A DNA stretch of 64,000 bases from JALZAQ01 sp038253885 (lineage in GTDB: Bacteria > Gemmatimonadota > Gemmatimonadetes > Gemmatimonadales > Gemmatimonadaceae), in assembly GCA_038253885.1 (NCBI GenBank), contig JBBSGP010000001.1, forward strand, positions 1-64,000. The letters are read 5' to 3'. Below, one piece after another: positions 23,976 to 32,660 of this stretch (its first letter is position 1; each line of letters begins with the position of its first letter). Both the position numbers and the translations under genes were made by a program. The notes below the pieces were generated by a model, which saw nothing but the letters and a program-made list of their open reading frames with translations, ran no database searches and was not told the origin of the DNA.

Positions 23976-25037
23976 ATGAAGATTGCCCTGTTGTTCGACG
24001 GAGTCTCCGCGCTCGGCGCGGCGGCCGACGTGCTCATTCTGGAGACCGTCGAGGCGATCGAGGACGTCCTGCAGTTGGAAGGGAACCAGGTCGTCCGCAT
24101 CCCGGTGAATCCCGACGGTCGCTGGGTCGAGCGACTCCGGAGGGGAAAGCTCGACCTCGCCTTCAATCTCTGTGAGGGCATCGACGGGGTGGCGGCCGCC
24201 GAGCCGGCGGTCATCGCCGTCCTCGAGCTCCTGGAGATCCCATTCACCGGGAGCTCGAGCTGGACGACGGGACTCTGCCTTCGCAAACATCTCGTGAACG
24301 CCATGCTCGATCGTGCCAGCTTGCCCATCCCGAACTTCGCGCTGGTGCGGCGCGGCGCGGCGCTCCGGAGCGTGGGGTTCCCGGCGATCTGCAAGCCGGC
24401 CGCGGAGGATGCGTCCGTCGGTGTCGAGCAGCGGTCGGTCGTCCGGAGCATGCGCGCCCTCGCCGCCCGACTCAGCGCCATGCACGAGCGCTGGGACGAG
24501 GTGATCGTTCAGCGCTACATCGACGGACGCGAGGTGAACGTCGGCATCCTCGGCGAAGAGGTTCTACCGATCGCCGAGATCCAGTTCGGTGCGATGCCCA
24601 AAGGCATGTGGCGCATTGTCTCGTATCGCTCGAAGTGGGAGACGGGCAGCGACGAGGATGCCGGCGCGATACCGCAGTGTCCGGCAGCGCTCCCTCCGAA
24701 GCTCGCCGCCGAGCTGCGCCGCATCGCCGTGTCGGCGTGGCGCGCCGTCGGGGGAGAGGGGTATGGCCGTGTGGACTTCCGCATCGACAACACGGGACGA
24801 CCGTGGCTGCTCGAGGTCAACGCCAATCCAGATATCGCTCCGGTGGCCGGTCTGGCGCGCATGGCCCGGGTCGCCGGGATGGATTACGGAGCGCTGGTCC
24901 GCACAGTCTGTCAGCTCGCTCTCGCTCGCGAGCGCGTGATCCCTGACGACGCCTGGTTCGCCGCGCGCGCCCTGTCCGGCATCCCGGCCGACACCCACTC
25001 GGCCGCGCTCGATCTGTTCGTCGTGGGCGAAAGGTGA
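23976..25037 (+). CDS. D-Ala-D-Ala ligase-like ATP-grasp enzyme (second copy)
   Basis: 353 residues; ATG at 23976 with GGGAGG 5 nt upstream. It shares the Ddl layout (LAFNLCEGIDGVAAAEPAVI; IPFTGSSSWTTGLCLRK; GFPAICKPAAEDASVGVE; VQRYIDGREVNVGIL; GRVDFRIDNTGRPWLLEVNANPDI) but differs strongly from the first copy. In the ATP-grasp phosphate loop the Gly-Ser-Ser of Ddl is Asp-Ala-Ser. The two paralogues probably act in sequence or on different substrates. Confidence 0.85.
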   Translation: MKIALLFDGVSALGAAADVLILETVEAIEDVLQLEGNQVVRIPVNPDGRWVERLRRGKLDLAFNLCEGIDGVAAAEPAVIAVLELLEIPFTGSSSWTTGLCLRKHLVNAMLDRASLPIPNFALVRRGAALRSVGFPAICKPAAEDASVGVEQRSVVRSMRALAARLSAMHERWDEVIVQRYIDGREVNVGILGEEVLPIAEIQFGAMPKGMWRIVSYRSKWETGSDEDAGAIPQCPAALPPKLAAELRRIAVSAWRAVGGEGYGRVDFRIDNTGRPWLLEVNANPDIAPVAGLARMARVAGMDYGALVRTVCQLALARERVIPDDAWFAARALSGIPADTHSAALDLFVVGER

Positions 25038-25166
25038 TCGCAGCGGCAGGTTGCAGCATCGTCCCGAACCGGCTCGCGGTCGCGCAGAGGCGCGGCTGGA
25101 GCGCCGGTCGGATCCCGTTCACTTCACCGGTTCCAGTCCGCCCATCCGGCGGGGAGCAGGATCACC

Positions 25167-26345
25167 ATGAGTGAGTGGCAGAAGATCCTGAAGGAAGACT
25201 CGATCGCGAGCCTCGACAAGCTGGCCCAGCGCTTCGGTCACGACGTGATCGACGTCGAAGCGTTGCAGCCGGCCTTCGACAACTTCCAGATGCGCCTGAC
25301 ACCGGCGGTGCTCGACCAAATCAAGGAGGTCGGCGATCCGATGTGGCAGCAGTACGTGCCCTCGGTGCAGGAGCTCGAGATCGTCGATGGGATCATCGAT
25401 TCCCTGGATGAGGACGGTGACTCGCCGGTCCCGAACATCACCCACCGCTATCCGGACCGGGCGCTCTTTCTCGTCAGCCCGGTCTGCGCGACCTACTGCC
25501 GCTTCTGCACGCGGCGTCGCAAGGTGGGCGACCCAGAGAAGATTCCCCTCAATCAGTTCGAGTCGGCCTTCGCGTATCTGCGCGAGCACACGGAGATCCG
25601 GGACGTCATCATGTCGGGGGGCGATCCGATGATGCTGTCCGATCGCCGGCTGGAGTACTTCTTCCAGAAGCTGCGCGAGATCCCGCACATCGAGATCATC
25701 CGCATCGGCAGCCGCATCACGTCGCACCTCCCGGAGCGCATCACGCCCGAGTTCTGCGACATGGTGCAGAAGTACCATCCCATCTACATGAACACCCACT
25801 TCAATCATCCCGATGAGCTGACGCCGGCCGCGGTGGCGGCGCTCGACCGGCTGTCGAGAGCGGGAGTGGTGCTCGGTTGCCAGACGGTGCTGCTCAAGGG
25901 GATCAACGACGACCCGAAGATCATGCTGAAGCTCATGCACGCTCTTCTCCGCGCTCGCGTGCGGCCGTACTACCTGTACATGGCCGATCAGGTGGCGGGG
26001 GGCGAGCACTTCCGCACCACCGTTCAGAAGGGGCTCGAGATCATCAAGGCGCTCCGCGGCTGGACTTCCGGGCTCGCGGTGCCGCATTTCGTGATCGACG
26101 CCCCGGGCGGAGGAGGAAAAGTTCCGCTCCTGCCGGAGTACGTGGAGGAGATGAACGACGAGGAAGTGATCTTCCGCAACTACGCCGGCGAGCGCTACGT
26201 CTACAAGCAGCCACGCCCGGCGGTGACGGTGGGCGATGACGCACCGGTGCGCGAGGAGACACCGGACATCGTGCCGATCGAGCGGCGGCCGGCAGCGAAG
26301 CGCGAGAAGCGCGCCCCTCGCCGGAGGAAGTCCGTCGGAGAGTGA
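25167..26345 (+). CDS. Lysine 2,3-aminomutase-like radical SAM enzyme
   Basis: 392 residues; ATG preceded by GGGGAGCAGG. Radical SAM cluster CATYCRFC (Cys107, 111, 114) followed by TRRRKVGD, plus SGGDPMMLSD and MNTHFNHPDELTP, as in KamA/AblA. PLP-dependent 1,2-amino shift converting L-lysine (or another amino acid) to its beta isomer. Length lies between EpmB (~340) and clostridial KamA (~416). A basic C-terminal tail (about 370-392) is extra. Co-directional with two ATP-grasp ligases, so the product may be a beta-amino acid that they couple. No AblB acetyltransferase is adjacent. Confidence 0.9.
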   Translation: MSEWQKILKEDSIASLDKLAQRFGHDVIDVEALQPAFDNFQMRLTPAVLDQIKEVGDPMWQQYVPSVQELEIVDGIIDSLDEDGDSPVPNITHRYPDRALFLVSPVCATYCRFCTRRRKVGDPEKIPLNQFESAFAYLREHTEIRDVIMSGGDPMMLSDRRLEYFFQKLREIPHIEIIRIGSRITSHLPERITPEFCDMVQKYHPIYMNTHFNHPDELTPAAVAALDRLSRAGVVLGCQTVLLKGINDDPKIMLKLMHALLRARVRPYYLYMADQVAGGEHFRTTVQKGLEIIKALRGWTSGLAVPHFVIDAPGGGGKVPLLPEYVEEMNDEEVIFRNYAGERYVYKQPRPAVTVGDDAPVREETPDIVPIERRPAAKREKRAPRRRKSVGE

Positions 26346-26415
26346 CGGCGCGGCGCGGATGGTGACGGCAACGGAGCGGTAACGCAACGGGGGAGACACC
26401 GAGCAGATTGGCGCC

Positions 26416-26838
26416 ATGTCGATTCGCATCGCTCTCCTCCTCGCCGTGCTCGCACTTCCCTCCGTCGCGCCGGCACAGCAGCACCGCCGGCGACGCGCAC
26501 CCACCGCGACGCCGATCGCGCCTCCGAGCCAGACGCGCGCCGGTCCCGGCCTGGTTGCCCCCTCTTCCCAGGGATTCAGTGGCGAGCCGAAAGCCGAAAG
26601 GCGCGCGCCGCTCCCTCTCGCCATCGCGAGCCTGCGTTGCGCCGATGGCAGCTACTCGACTCGCACCACGCGGCGCTTCCCCTGTCGCTCGCACGGCGGG
26701 GTGGCGGACCGGCAAGGTGAGTCCTCGCTATCCACGCGCCCCGATACCACCGCGAGGTGCCGCGACGGGAGCTACTGGGTCCGCTCCAAGCGAGCCGGCG
26801 CCTGCTCCGGCCACGGGGGGGTGAAGGAATGGAGATGA
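26416..26838 (+). CDS. Secreted DUF3761-like protein
   Basis: 140 residues with a signal peptide (MSIRIALLLAVLALPSVAPAQQ). The mature part has two copies of a Cys-containing module: LRCADGSYSTRTTRRFPCRSHGG and CRDGSYWVRSKRAGACSGHGG; the second ends VKEW as in DUF3761 proteins. Each module has two Cys that could form a disulphide. Exported; function unknown. It converges with the EF-G-like gene, leaving only 19 bases between stop codons. Confidence 0.75.
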   Translation: MSIRIALLLAVLALPSVAPAQQHRRRRAPTATPIAPPSQTRAGPGLVAPSSQGFSGEPKAERRAPLPLAIASLRCADGSYSTRTTRRFPCRSHGGVADRQGESSLSTRPDTTARCRDGSYWVRSKRAGACSGHGGVKEWR

Positions 26839-26857
26839 GCGGCTCGACCGACCGCTC

Positions 26858-28966
26858 TCAGACCTCTGCCATCTCCCCCACTTCTTTCCCCGCCTCGGCG
26901 ATCACCTTCTGCGCCGCCTCGGGCGGCATCTCCTCGTAGCCGCGGAACCGCCGCGAGAACCCGGCGCGGCCGTGCGTCATGGAGTTGAGGTCGGTCGCGT
27001 AGAGGTGCAGCTCGGCCTGCGGGATGACGGCACGGACGCGAGTTCCTCGAGCATCGGCCAGGGGCTCGGTGCCGAGGATGTGGCCGCGCCGCGACGAGAC
27101 GTCTCCCATGACGTCGCCCAGATACTGGTCCGGCGTCGCGACGTCCAGCTCATCCAGCGGCTCCAGCAGCACCGGCTTGCATTTGGGTGCGACCGCCTTG
27201 AACGCGAGAATGCCCGCCATCTTGAACGACATCTCGTTCGAGTCCACCGAGTGGTATGAGCCGTCGAAGCACTCCACGCGGAAGTCCACCAGCGGGAATC
27301 CCGCCAGAACGCCTCGCACGGCGGCCTCCTGGATGCCCCGGTCCACCGCCGGGATAAACTTCCCGGGAATCGCCCCGCCGACGATCTCGTCGCGGAACTC
27401 GTAGCCGGCACCGCGCGGCGCCGGCGCAAAGCGCACCCAGCAGTCGCCGAACTGGCCTCGCCCGCCGGACTGCTTCTTGTGCCGCCCCTGCCCCTCCGCC
27501 CGCCCCTTGATCGTTTCGCGGTAGGCGACCTTGGGACGCTCGAGCTCGCCCTGCACGCCGTACTTTCGCCTCAACTTACTCAGCGTCACTTCGAGATGGC
27601 GCTCCCCGATCCCAGAGACGATCGTCTCGTGGGTCTCGGAGTTGTAATGCGTCTCGAACGTCGGATCTTCATCGTGCAGCCGGTGAAGACCCTGCTGCAG
27701 CTTCTCCTCGTCGCCGCGGGTGCTGGCATGAACCGCGAAGCTCACAAGCGGCTCCGGGAAGGTGATCTGCGGCAGACGCACCGGGTGCTCGCGGGTGGAG
27801 AGCGTGTCGTTTGTGTGCGTGTTCTTTAGCTTGGCCACGCAACCGAGGTCCCCGGCGTGAAGCTTTCCCACTTCGGTGCGCTCCTTACCCAGCGACACCG
27901 AGAGGTGCCCCAGCTTCTCCGCTCCGTTCCGCGTCGCGTTGAACACCTCCTGTCCATTAACGACGCTCCCGGAAAAGATCCGAAAGAAGGAGACATCGCC
28001 GACGTGGGGCTCGGAAGTGGTCTTGAAGACGAGGGCAGCGAACGGCTGTTCGTCCTGGGCGTGGATCTCCACCGTCCGATCGCCTTCGGCTCCGGTGAAG
28101 GCGTGAAGCTCTTCCATGTCGTACGCCGAGGGCATGAGCTCCACGATCTTGGTGAGAAGGGCCCTCGTGCCGTATGTCAGCTCCGCCGCGACGCAGAAAA
28201 GAGGGAAGAGCTCGCCCCGCTTCATGCCCTCTTTCATCGCGGCGATCGCCTCGTCACGGGTGATCTCCTGGCCCTCCAGATAGCGCTCCAGCAGCGAGTC
28301 GTCGGTGGCGGCGATCGTCTCGATCAGCTCCTGATAGTACCGGTCGAAGTGTGCCCGCTGATCGGGCGGAACGTCGACCTCATCGTATTCCCCCGCCTTC
28401 GTCCCCTTCTTGTAGAGATGCGCTTTCTTGGAGAACAGATTGAGGACACCGCGGAACTGCGCCCCTTCTCCAATCGGGACTTCCACCGGAATCACGTTCG
28501 GGGTGAGACGCTCCTTGACCTGCTCGAACACCCGATCGAAGCTGCCGTGCTCCTTGTCCAGCATCGAGACGACGAACAGAACGGGATCTCGTCTCTGGGT
28601 GGCCTCGCGAAACATCCTCTCGGTGCCGACTTCCACCCCGCCGCTGGCGGTGATCACCACCAGCGCTCCGTCCGCGGCCGCGAGACCGGCGATGGCATCG
28701 CCCTGGAAGTCGAGGTAGCCGGGCGTGTCGATGAGATTGATCTTGCTGTCCATCCATTCGGCGTAAGCGCAGCCCAGATTGATCGAGTAGCCGCGCTCGA
28801 CCTCTTCGGGGGCGTAGTCGGTGAGAGCGCTGCCTTCCCGGATGCTGCCGTGGCGTTTGCTGGTGCCGGACACGAAGGCGAGCGCATCGACAAGTGTGGT
28901 CTTGCCGCTCGCCCCGTGTCCGACCACCGCCACGTTCCGGATCTCCGAGCTTTTGTACTCCCGCAT
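26858..28966 (-). CDS. EF-G-2-type translational GTPase (elongation factor G paralogue)
   Basis: 702 residues with the five-domain EF-G layout. G1 is GHGASGKT, G2 RGYSINLG and G3 DTPGYLDF, where the catalytic His of canonical EF-G (DTPGH) is Tyr. The guanine-specificity NKxD is SMLD (VVSMLDKEHGSF). Domain IV contains KKQSGGRGQFGDCWV and IPAVDRGIQEAA; the C terminus has YATDLNSMTHGRAGF. These traits fit the EF-G-2/EF-G-like subfamily rather than the housekeeping factor, which should lie elsewhere next to rpsL/rpsG. Role in translation unproven. Confidence 0.88.
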   Translation of the reverse strand: MREYKSSEIRNVAVVGHGASGKTTLVDALAFVSGTSKRHGSIREGSALTDYAPEEVERGYSINLGCAYAEWMDSKINLIDTPGYLDFQGDAIAGLAAADGALVVITASGGVEVGTERMFREATQRRDPVLFVVSMLDKEHGSFDRVFEQVKERLTPNVIPVEVPIGEGAQFRGVLNLFSKKAHLYKKGTKAGEYDEVDVPPDQRAHFDRYYQELIETIAATDDSLLERYLEGQEITRDEAIAAMKEGMKRGELFPLFCVAAELTYGTRALLTKIVELMPSAYDMEELHAFTGAEGDRTVEIHAQDEQPFAALVFKTTSEPHVGDVSFFRIFSGSVVNGQEVFNATRNGAEKLGHLSVSLGKERTEVGKLHAGDLGCVAKLKNTHTNDTLSTREHPVRLPQITFPEPLVSFAVHASTRGDEEKLQQGLHRLHDEDPTFETHYNSETHETIVSGIGERHLEVTLSKLRRKYGVQGELERPKVAYRETIKGRAEGQGRHKKQSGGRGQFGDCWVRFAPAPRGAGYEFRDEIVGGAIPGKFIPAVDRGIQEAAVRGVLAGFPLVDFRVECFDGSYHSVDSNEMSFKMAGILAFKAVAPKCKPVLLEPLDELDVATPDQYLGDVMGDVSSRRGHILGTEPLADARGTRVRAVIPQAELHLYATDLNSMTHGRAGFSRRFRGYEEMPPEAAQKVIAEAGKEVGEMAEV

Positions 28967-29035
28967 GGCCGGACTCCTCTTCGGTGCGTCTCGCTATGCT
29001 ACGCCGTCGGATGACGGGCGGCAAGCCGGAGCCGT

Positions 29036-29335
29036 CTACGCGAGATTCCCGAGACGCGGGGCGTGCCGGAGCAGGTGGCGCAGCGTGTCTTCGGAGATGT
29101 CGCGGGGGTCAAAGGACGGGCTCACCGCCAGCGCGCGGCTGGGCTCACGGGAGTCGCTGATGCAGGTGAAGATCATCGCGTCTCCTCCCGCCACTCCCTG
29201 GGAGCGGTAGACGCTCCACAGCCGAACGCTCTCATCCTCGATGATGCGCTCTCCGCCCGAGGACCGGCGATGGGGGCGGAGGTAAGGGTTGGACAAGAAT
29301 TGAATAGGGATCGGGTGAGAGGACCCGCTGAACAC
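29036..29335 (-). CDS. Small hypothetical protein (up to 99 aa)
   Basis: The C-terminal ~70 residues look like a real folded protein (GERIIEDESVRLWSVYRSQG; DAMIFTCISDSREPSRALA; DISEDTLRHLLRHAPRLG). The start is uncertain: GTG at 29335 and TTG at 29296 are candidates, neither with a good ribosome-binding site. The open frame extends further upstream into the neighbouring gene, but that part is a shadow. No signal or membrane segment. Family not recognised. Confidence 0.5.
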   Translation of the reverse strand: MFSGSSHPIPIQFLSNPYLRPHRRSSGGERIIEDESVRLWSVYRSQGVAGGDAMIFTCISDSREPSRALAVSPSFDPRDISEDTLRHLLRHAPRLGNLA

Positions 29336-29397
29336 AGAACTGCCTGAAAAGGCGATCGCCGTCAAGACGGTATGGCGGTTGTCGATCTCCGATATGT

Positions 29398-29425
29398 CAT
29401 GGGCCGCCCGGTCGGGCGGCCCATG
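29398..29425 (-). terminator. 12-bp perfect hairpin downstream of the 179-aa gene
   Basis: CATGGGCCGCCC (29398-29409), loop GGTC, GGGCGGCCCATG (29414-29425). It lies 38 nt past the stop of the minus-strand gene at 29464. No T run follows, so it may be a terminator with Rho help or an mRNA 3'-end stabiliser. Confidence 0.65.
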
Positions 29426-29463
29426 AACGCGCTCGCGCGCGGAGTCGGACGGGTCAGATTCGT

Positions 29464-30003
29464 TCAGTCGCCCTCGTATTCGTAAGTGAGTCCGTCGGCC
29501 ACCCGCAGGTTGTCGAGCAGATCGTCCAGCTTGCCCAGCACCGAGCGCGTCGGCTCGATCACCGGCTCGAGTGTGAGACCGATCGCCCGCCACGCGCCCT
29601 CGGGCCAGTCCGGCATCATCAGGCCGGCGACGAGCCGTTGCAGGCGGCCCCCAGAGACGGCCATCAGCGCGTTCGCTTTCGTTGTCAGAACATCGAGCGG
29701 GATGTCGACGTCGCGGGTCATGAGCTCGCCCGTTGACCGGTCGCGCCATGCCGCATCACCCAATGCCCCGCGCTCGGGCCAGAGACCGAGATGTCGGAAC
29801 GTCCCCAGATCACCGCCGGCCGTGCGACGACTCTCCATCGCCGCGGCCAGCGCCAGCGCCAGTGACTCGGAGCTCGGTGTGCCGTAGAGCGTGACGACAT
29901 CCCGAGCCCCATGATCCTGATCCGGCGACGCGGGCACCGAGTCCACGCGTGCCAGCACCGCCGAGTGTTCCGGGCGTTCCTCGAGCAGTACGAGGAAGTC
30001 CAT
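29464..30003 (-). CDS. Hypothetical protein (179 aa)
   Basis: ATG at 30003 is preceded by GGGAGGGG at ideal spacing, so I prefer it over the in-frame GTG four codons earlier. The sequence is acidic and soluble (MDFLVLLEERPEHSAVLARV; GTPSSESLALALAAAMESRR; VLGKLDDLLDNLRVADGLTY). No signal peptide, membrane segment or known motif. Family not recognised. Confidence 0.7.
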   Translation of the reverse strand: MDFLVLLEERPEHSAVLARVDSVPASPDQDHGARDVVTLYGTPSSESLALALAAAMESRRTAGGDLGTFRHLGLWPERGALGDAAWRDRSTGELMTRDVDIPLDVLTTKANALMAVSGGRLQRLVAGLMMPDWPEGAWRAIGLTLEPVIEPTRSVLGKLDDLLDNLRVADGLTYEYEGD

Positions 30004-30213
30004 GTCCCCTCCCACAGGGATACGAGAAGCGGACGCGACGATCGCGTTCGCTCGAGCACAGCGGCTGCCATGGCAAGAGAAAGGCCGTGACAGGCGCGCC
30101 TGTGCCCACTCGCTGCAACACAGTGGGCGAGTGAATGTTCCTCGCTTCGCACGACCGAAACTCGATCAGTGGAGTTTGTTACCCGCCTGCAATCTGCGGC
30201 GGGGTGTCGCGAT

Positions 30214-30666
30214 TCACCGCGGCGAGCGTGGCGTGGATGCCGCAGGTCTGAGCGCCATCGCCACGCCCAGTGCCGCCGCGAGCACGGCGTATAGAAGTAC
30301 CAGCTCGGGCCGGGAGAGAATGCGCTCGAATCCCGGGCGCAGCCGCTCCGGGAGCAGCGCGAGATCGATCACCGCGATGCTGATCACGAAGGCCACCGCT
30401 GCCGCGGCGAGGCGCCGACCCTTCAACGTTCCGGCCAGAAGGGCGAACAGGACGCCCCAGGCGCAAAGGGAGGCAACGTGGAGCGTGAGCGCGAAGATTG
30501 TCACGACTGCGTCAATGTTCGGAACCTCGAATGCTCGAGCGCCGAGCAGGGTGTGCGCGATGGCATTGAGCGGTCGCGCTCCGGCGCGCCGGGCCCGACC
30601 GAAACCGACAAGGACACCCAGCGTCGCGGCTGCCGCTGTTGCACCGGCGAGGATTCCGGCGCGCAC
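30214..30666 (-). CDS. Small integral membrane protein
   Basis: About 150 residues from GTG at 30666 (GGGAGA just upstream); the frame is open to a TTG at 30780, but that would overlap the start of the divergent regulator gene. Four hydrophobic helices are visible (GILAGATAAAATLGVLVGF; VTIFALTLHVASLCAWGVLF; AAAAVAFVISIAVIDLALL; LVLLYAVLAAALGVAMAL). No transporter or enzyme signature. It is divergent from the response regulator, so the two may share control. Confidence 0.6.
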   Translation of the reverse strand: MRAGILAGATAAAATLGVLVGFGRARRAGARPLNAIAHTLLGARAFEVPNIDAVVTIFALTLHVASLCAWGVLFALLAGTLKGRRLAAAAVAFVISIAVIDLALLPERLRPGFERILSRPELVLLYAVLAAALGVAMALRPAASTPRSPR

Positions 30667-30769
30667 TCTCTCCCGTAACACGCGCGGAAAGAAAGCTGCA
30701 CCTGGTCGCCGGCTCAAGCCCGCGGCCGCGTCCGGTTTGCCCTCCCGGATCGGCGTGGTATCTTGGGGA

Positions 30770-31465
30770 ATGACAGTCAATTCCGCTCCCGGCGGCCTGG
30801 CGCTGGTCGTCGAGGACGAGGAGGCGATTCTCCGGGTCGTTCAGAAGATCCTCGAGGCCGAGGGACTTCGCGTCGCGACCGCGCAGGATGGTGAGGAAGG
30901 ACTGCGGTGCGCGCTCGAGCTCGAACCCGAACTGGTCATTCTCGATGTCGGTCTTCCGACCCGCGACGGTGTGGACGTCGCCCGGTGTCTCCGCGAGCGC
31001 GGCTTCAGCGCGCCGCTGCTCATGCTCACCGCGCGCGGCTCTGTCTCCGAGCGCGTGAACGGCCTGAACGCCGGAGCGGATGATTATCTCGCGAAGCCGT
31101 TCGAGCCCGCCGAGCTCGTGGCCCGCGTGCGCGCTCTGCTCCGCCGCGCCGCGCTTCCGTCCGGAGCGTCGGTTCTTCGCGTTCGCGACCTGACGCTCGA
31201 CCCGATCACCCGCCAGGTCAAGCGCGACGGGCGCGCGATCGATCTCACGCAGAAAGAGTACGCGCTCCTGGAATGCCTCATGCGCAACGCCGGCCAGCCG
31301 GTCACGCGCCAGATGATCGGTGAGCAGGTCTGGAAGCAGAACAGCGAGACGCTCACCAACGTCGTGGACGTCTACATCAATTACCTGCGCCGCAAGATCG
31401 AGAACGACACACTGCCGCCACTCATCCGCACTCTCCGCGGCGTCGGCTACACGCTCGGGCCGTAG
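30770..31465 (+). CDS. OmpR/PhoB-family response regulator
   Basis: 231 residues. Receiver domain 10-125 with acidic pocket VVEDEE, phosphoacceptor Asp59 (VILDVGLPTRDG) and Lys109 (DDYLAKPF). C-terminal winged helix (LDLTQ-type strand IDLTQKEYALLECLMRNAGQ; NVVDVYINYLRRKIE; IRTLRGVGYTLG). ATG at 30770 is preceded by GGGGA. No partner histidine kinase is adjacent. It converges with the M23 peptidase gene with 6 nt between stops. Confidence 0.92.
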   Translation: MTVNSAPGGLALVVEDEEAILRVVQKILEAEGLRVATAQDGEEGLRCALELEPELVILDVGLPTRDGVDVARCLRERGFSAPLLMLTARGSVSERVNGLNAGADDYLAKPFEPAELVARVRALLRRAALPSGASVLRVRDLTLDPITRQVKRDGRAIDLTQKEYALLECLMRNAGQPVTRQMIGEQVWKQNSETLTNVVDVYINYLRRKIENDTLPPLIRTLRGVGYTLGP

Positions 31466-31471
31466 CGCTCG

Positions 31472-32578
31472 CTACGGCCGCTTGCGCTTGGCCGCGGAAT
31501 CGCCGGCCGGCGAGGACATGGGTGGGAGCGCGTTCCACGCCGCCGGATCGACATCCCGGCCGTGGATGTAGACGCCGTAGTGGAGATGCGGTCCGGTCGC
31601 CAGTCCGGTGGCGCCGACGCGTCCGAGAACGCTGCCCTCCCGAACCACGTCCCCCCGCCGCGCCAGCGCCGTGTCGAGATGGAAGAACGCGCTGTGCACG
31701 CCCTGCCCGTGATCCACGATCACGGTATGCCCGGTGAGGATATAGTCGGACACGTCGGCCACCACGCCGGCCGCGGGAGCGCGAACCGGTGTGCCCTTGG
31801 GGACGGCGATGTCGACCCCGGCGTGGCGCCACGACGGAACGTCGGTCGGACCGCCCTGCGACGTGTCGTTGCCGAAGGACCCGCGGCTATGCTGTCCCTG
31901 AGTGACGGTGATGGCGCGCGCCGAGTCCGACGCACGGTAGTAGAAGCGATCGACTCCGTATGCCGAGCTCTTCCCTCCCGCCGCGCGCACCGGGAGACCC
32001 CACTTTCCAGACCAGCGTTGCTCCGAAGATTCGGCCGAGAGAAGCTGCCGCACTGACCTCGCATCGCGCGCCACGTCGGCGCCACGTCTCACCAGCTCGT
32101 AGTGCGCCGAGTCGAGGAAGACGAGCTGCTGGCCGAATTCCGCATCCGCGACCGTGATCTGGCGCGTGATCCGTCCTCCGGTAGGACGGTCGATTGTGAG
32201 CGCGAACGTTCCCGCGGAATCGTCCGCCGAGAGGGGGATGAGGGCGCGCACGCCTTCGGTGGACCCGTAACAGGGCAGTGGCGAGCCGTGCCAGCTGCAC
32301 CGCGGCGCCTCCATCACCAGCCCCTGCGCCACCGCCCGGATCACGCCCCCGCGCCTGGGTTGCGACGGCGAGATCTGGACGACGCCGGTGTCAGCGGCCG
32401 TGACGCGCGACGCGCTGTCGGACGGCGGGACCGGCGGCACTCCGACGGTCGCGCTGTCGCGGCGGATGGTGTCAGTCGCCGCGCGGCTGGGAACGACGAC
32501 GGTCGTGTCCTGTTTCTTCCCGCCGGAGATCTCGCAAGCCGTGCTGAGAGAGAGACAGAGGAGGAGACGGCGTTTCAT
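31472..32578 (-). CDS. M23-family peptidase (LytM/NlpD type), probable lipoprotein
   Basis: 368 residues. ATG at 32578 follows GGAG at 7 nt; earlier in-frame sequence is a shadow of the ABC gene. A short signal ends in LSLSTAC (Cys15, weak lipobox). The C-terminal ~130 residues are the M23 domain: RHAGVDIAVPKGTPVRAPAAG (His and Asp zinc ligands) and GPHLHYGVYIHG (HxH). The 200-residue middle is probably a beta-rich domain. It would cut or bind peptidoglycan cross-bridges, or act as a division-type activator. Confidence 0.88.
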   Translation of the reverse strand: MKRRLLLCLSLSTACEISGGKKQDTTVVVPSRAATDTIRRDSATVGVPPVPPSDSASRVTAADTGVVQISPSQPRRGGVIRAVAQGLVMEAPRCSWHGSPLPCYGSTEGVRALIPLSADDSAGTFALTIDRPTGGRITRQITVADAEFGQQLVFLDSAHYELVRRGADVARDARSVRQLLSAESSEQRWSGKWGLPVRAAGGKSSAYGVDRFYYRASDSARAITVTQGQHSRGSFGNDTSQGGPTDVPSWRHAGVDIAVPKGTPVRAPAAGVVADVSDYILTGHTVIVDHGQGVHSAFFHLDTALARRGDVVREGSVLGRVGATGLATGPHLHYGVYIHGRDVDPAAWNALPPMSSPAGDSAAKRKRP

Positions 32579-32660
32579 GGAAGCTCCAGGCGAACAGTGG
32601 ACGGAAAAGCTCGTGCAGTGCGCTGTCGGCGGCGACCACTTCGGCAAAACGGAGACCACC

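Noticed and set aside
27857..29014. 385-codon plus-strand open frame opposite the EF-G-like gene
   Set aside because: Antisense shadow caused by high GC; the minus-strand product has all EF-G domains.
30090..30133. Palindromes ACAGGCGCGCCTGT and GCCCACT/AGTGGGC in the gap before the membrane-protein gene
   Set aside because: They overlap each other in alternative pairings, have no T tract, and lie where neither neighbouring gene clearly ends; too weak to call.
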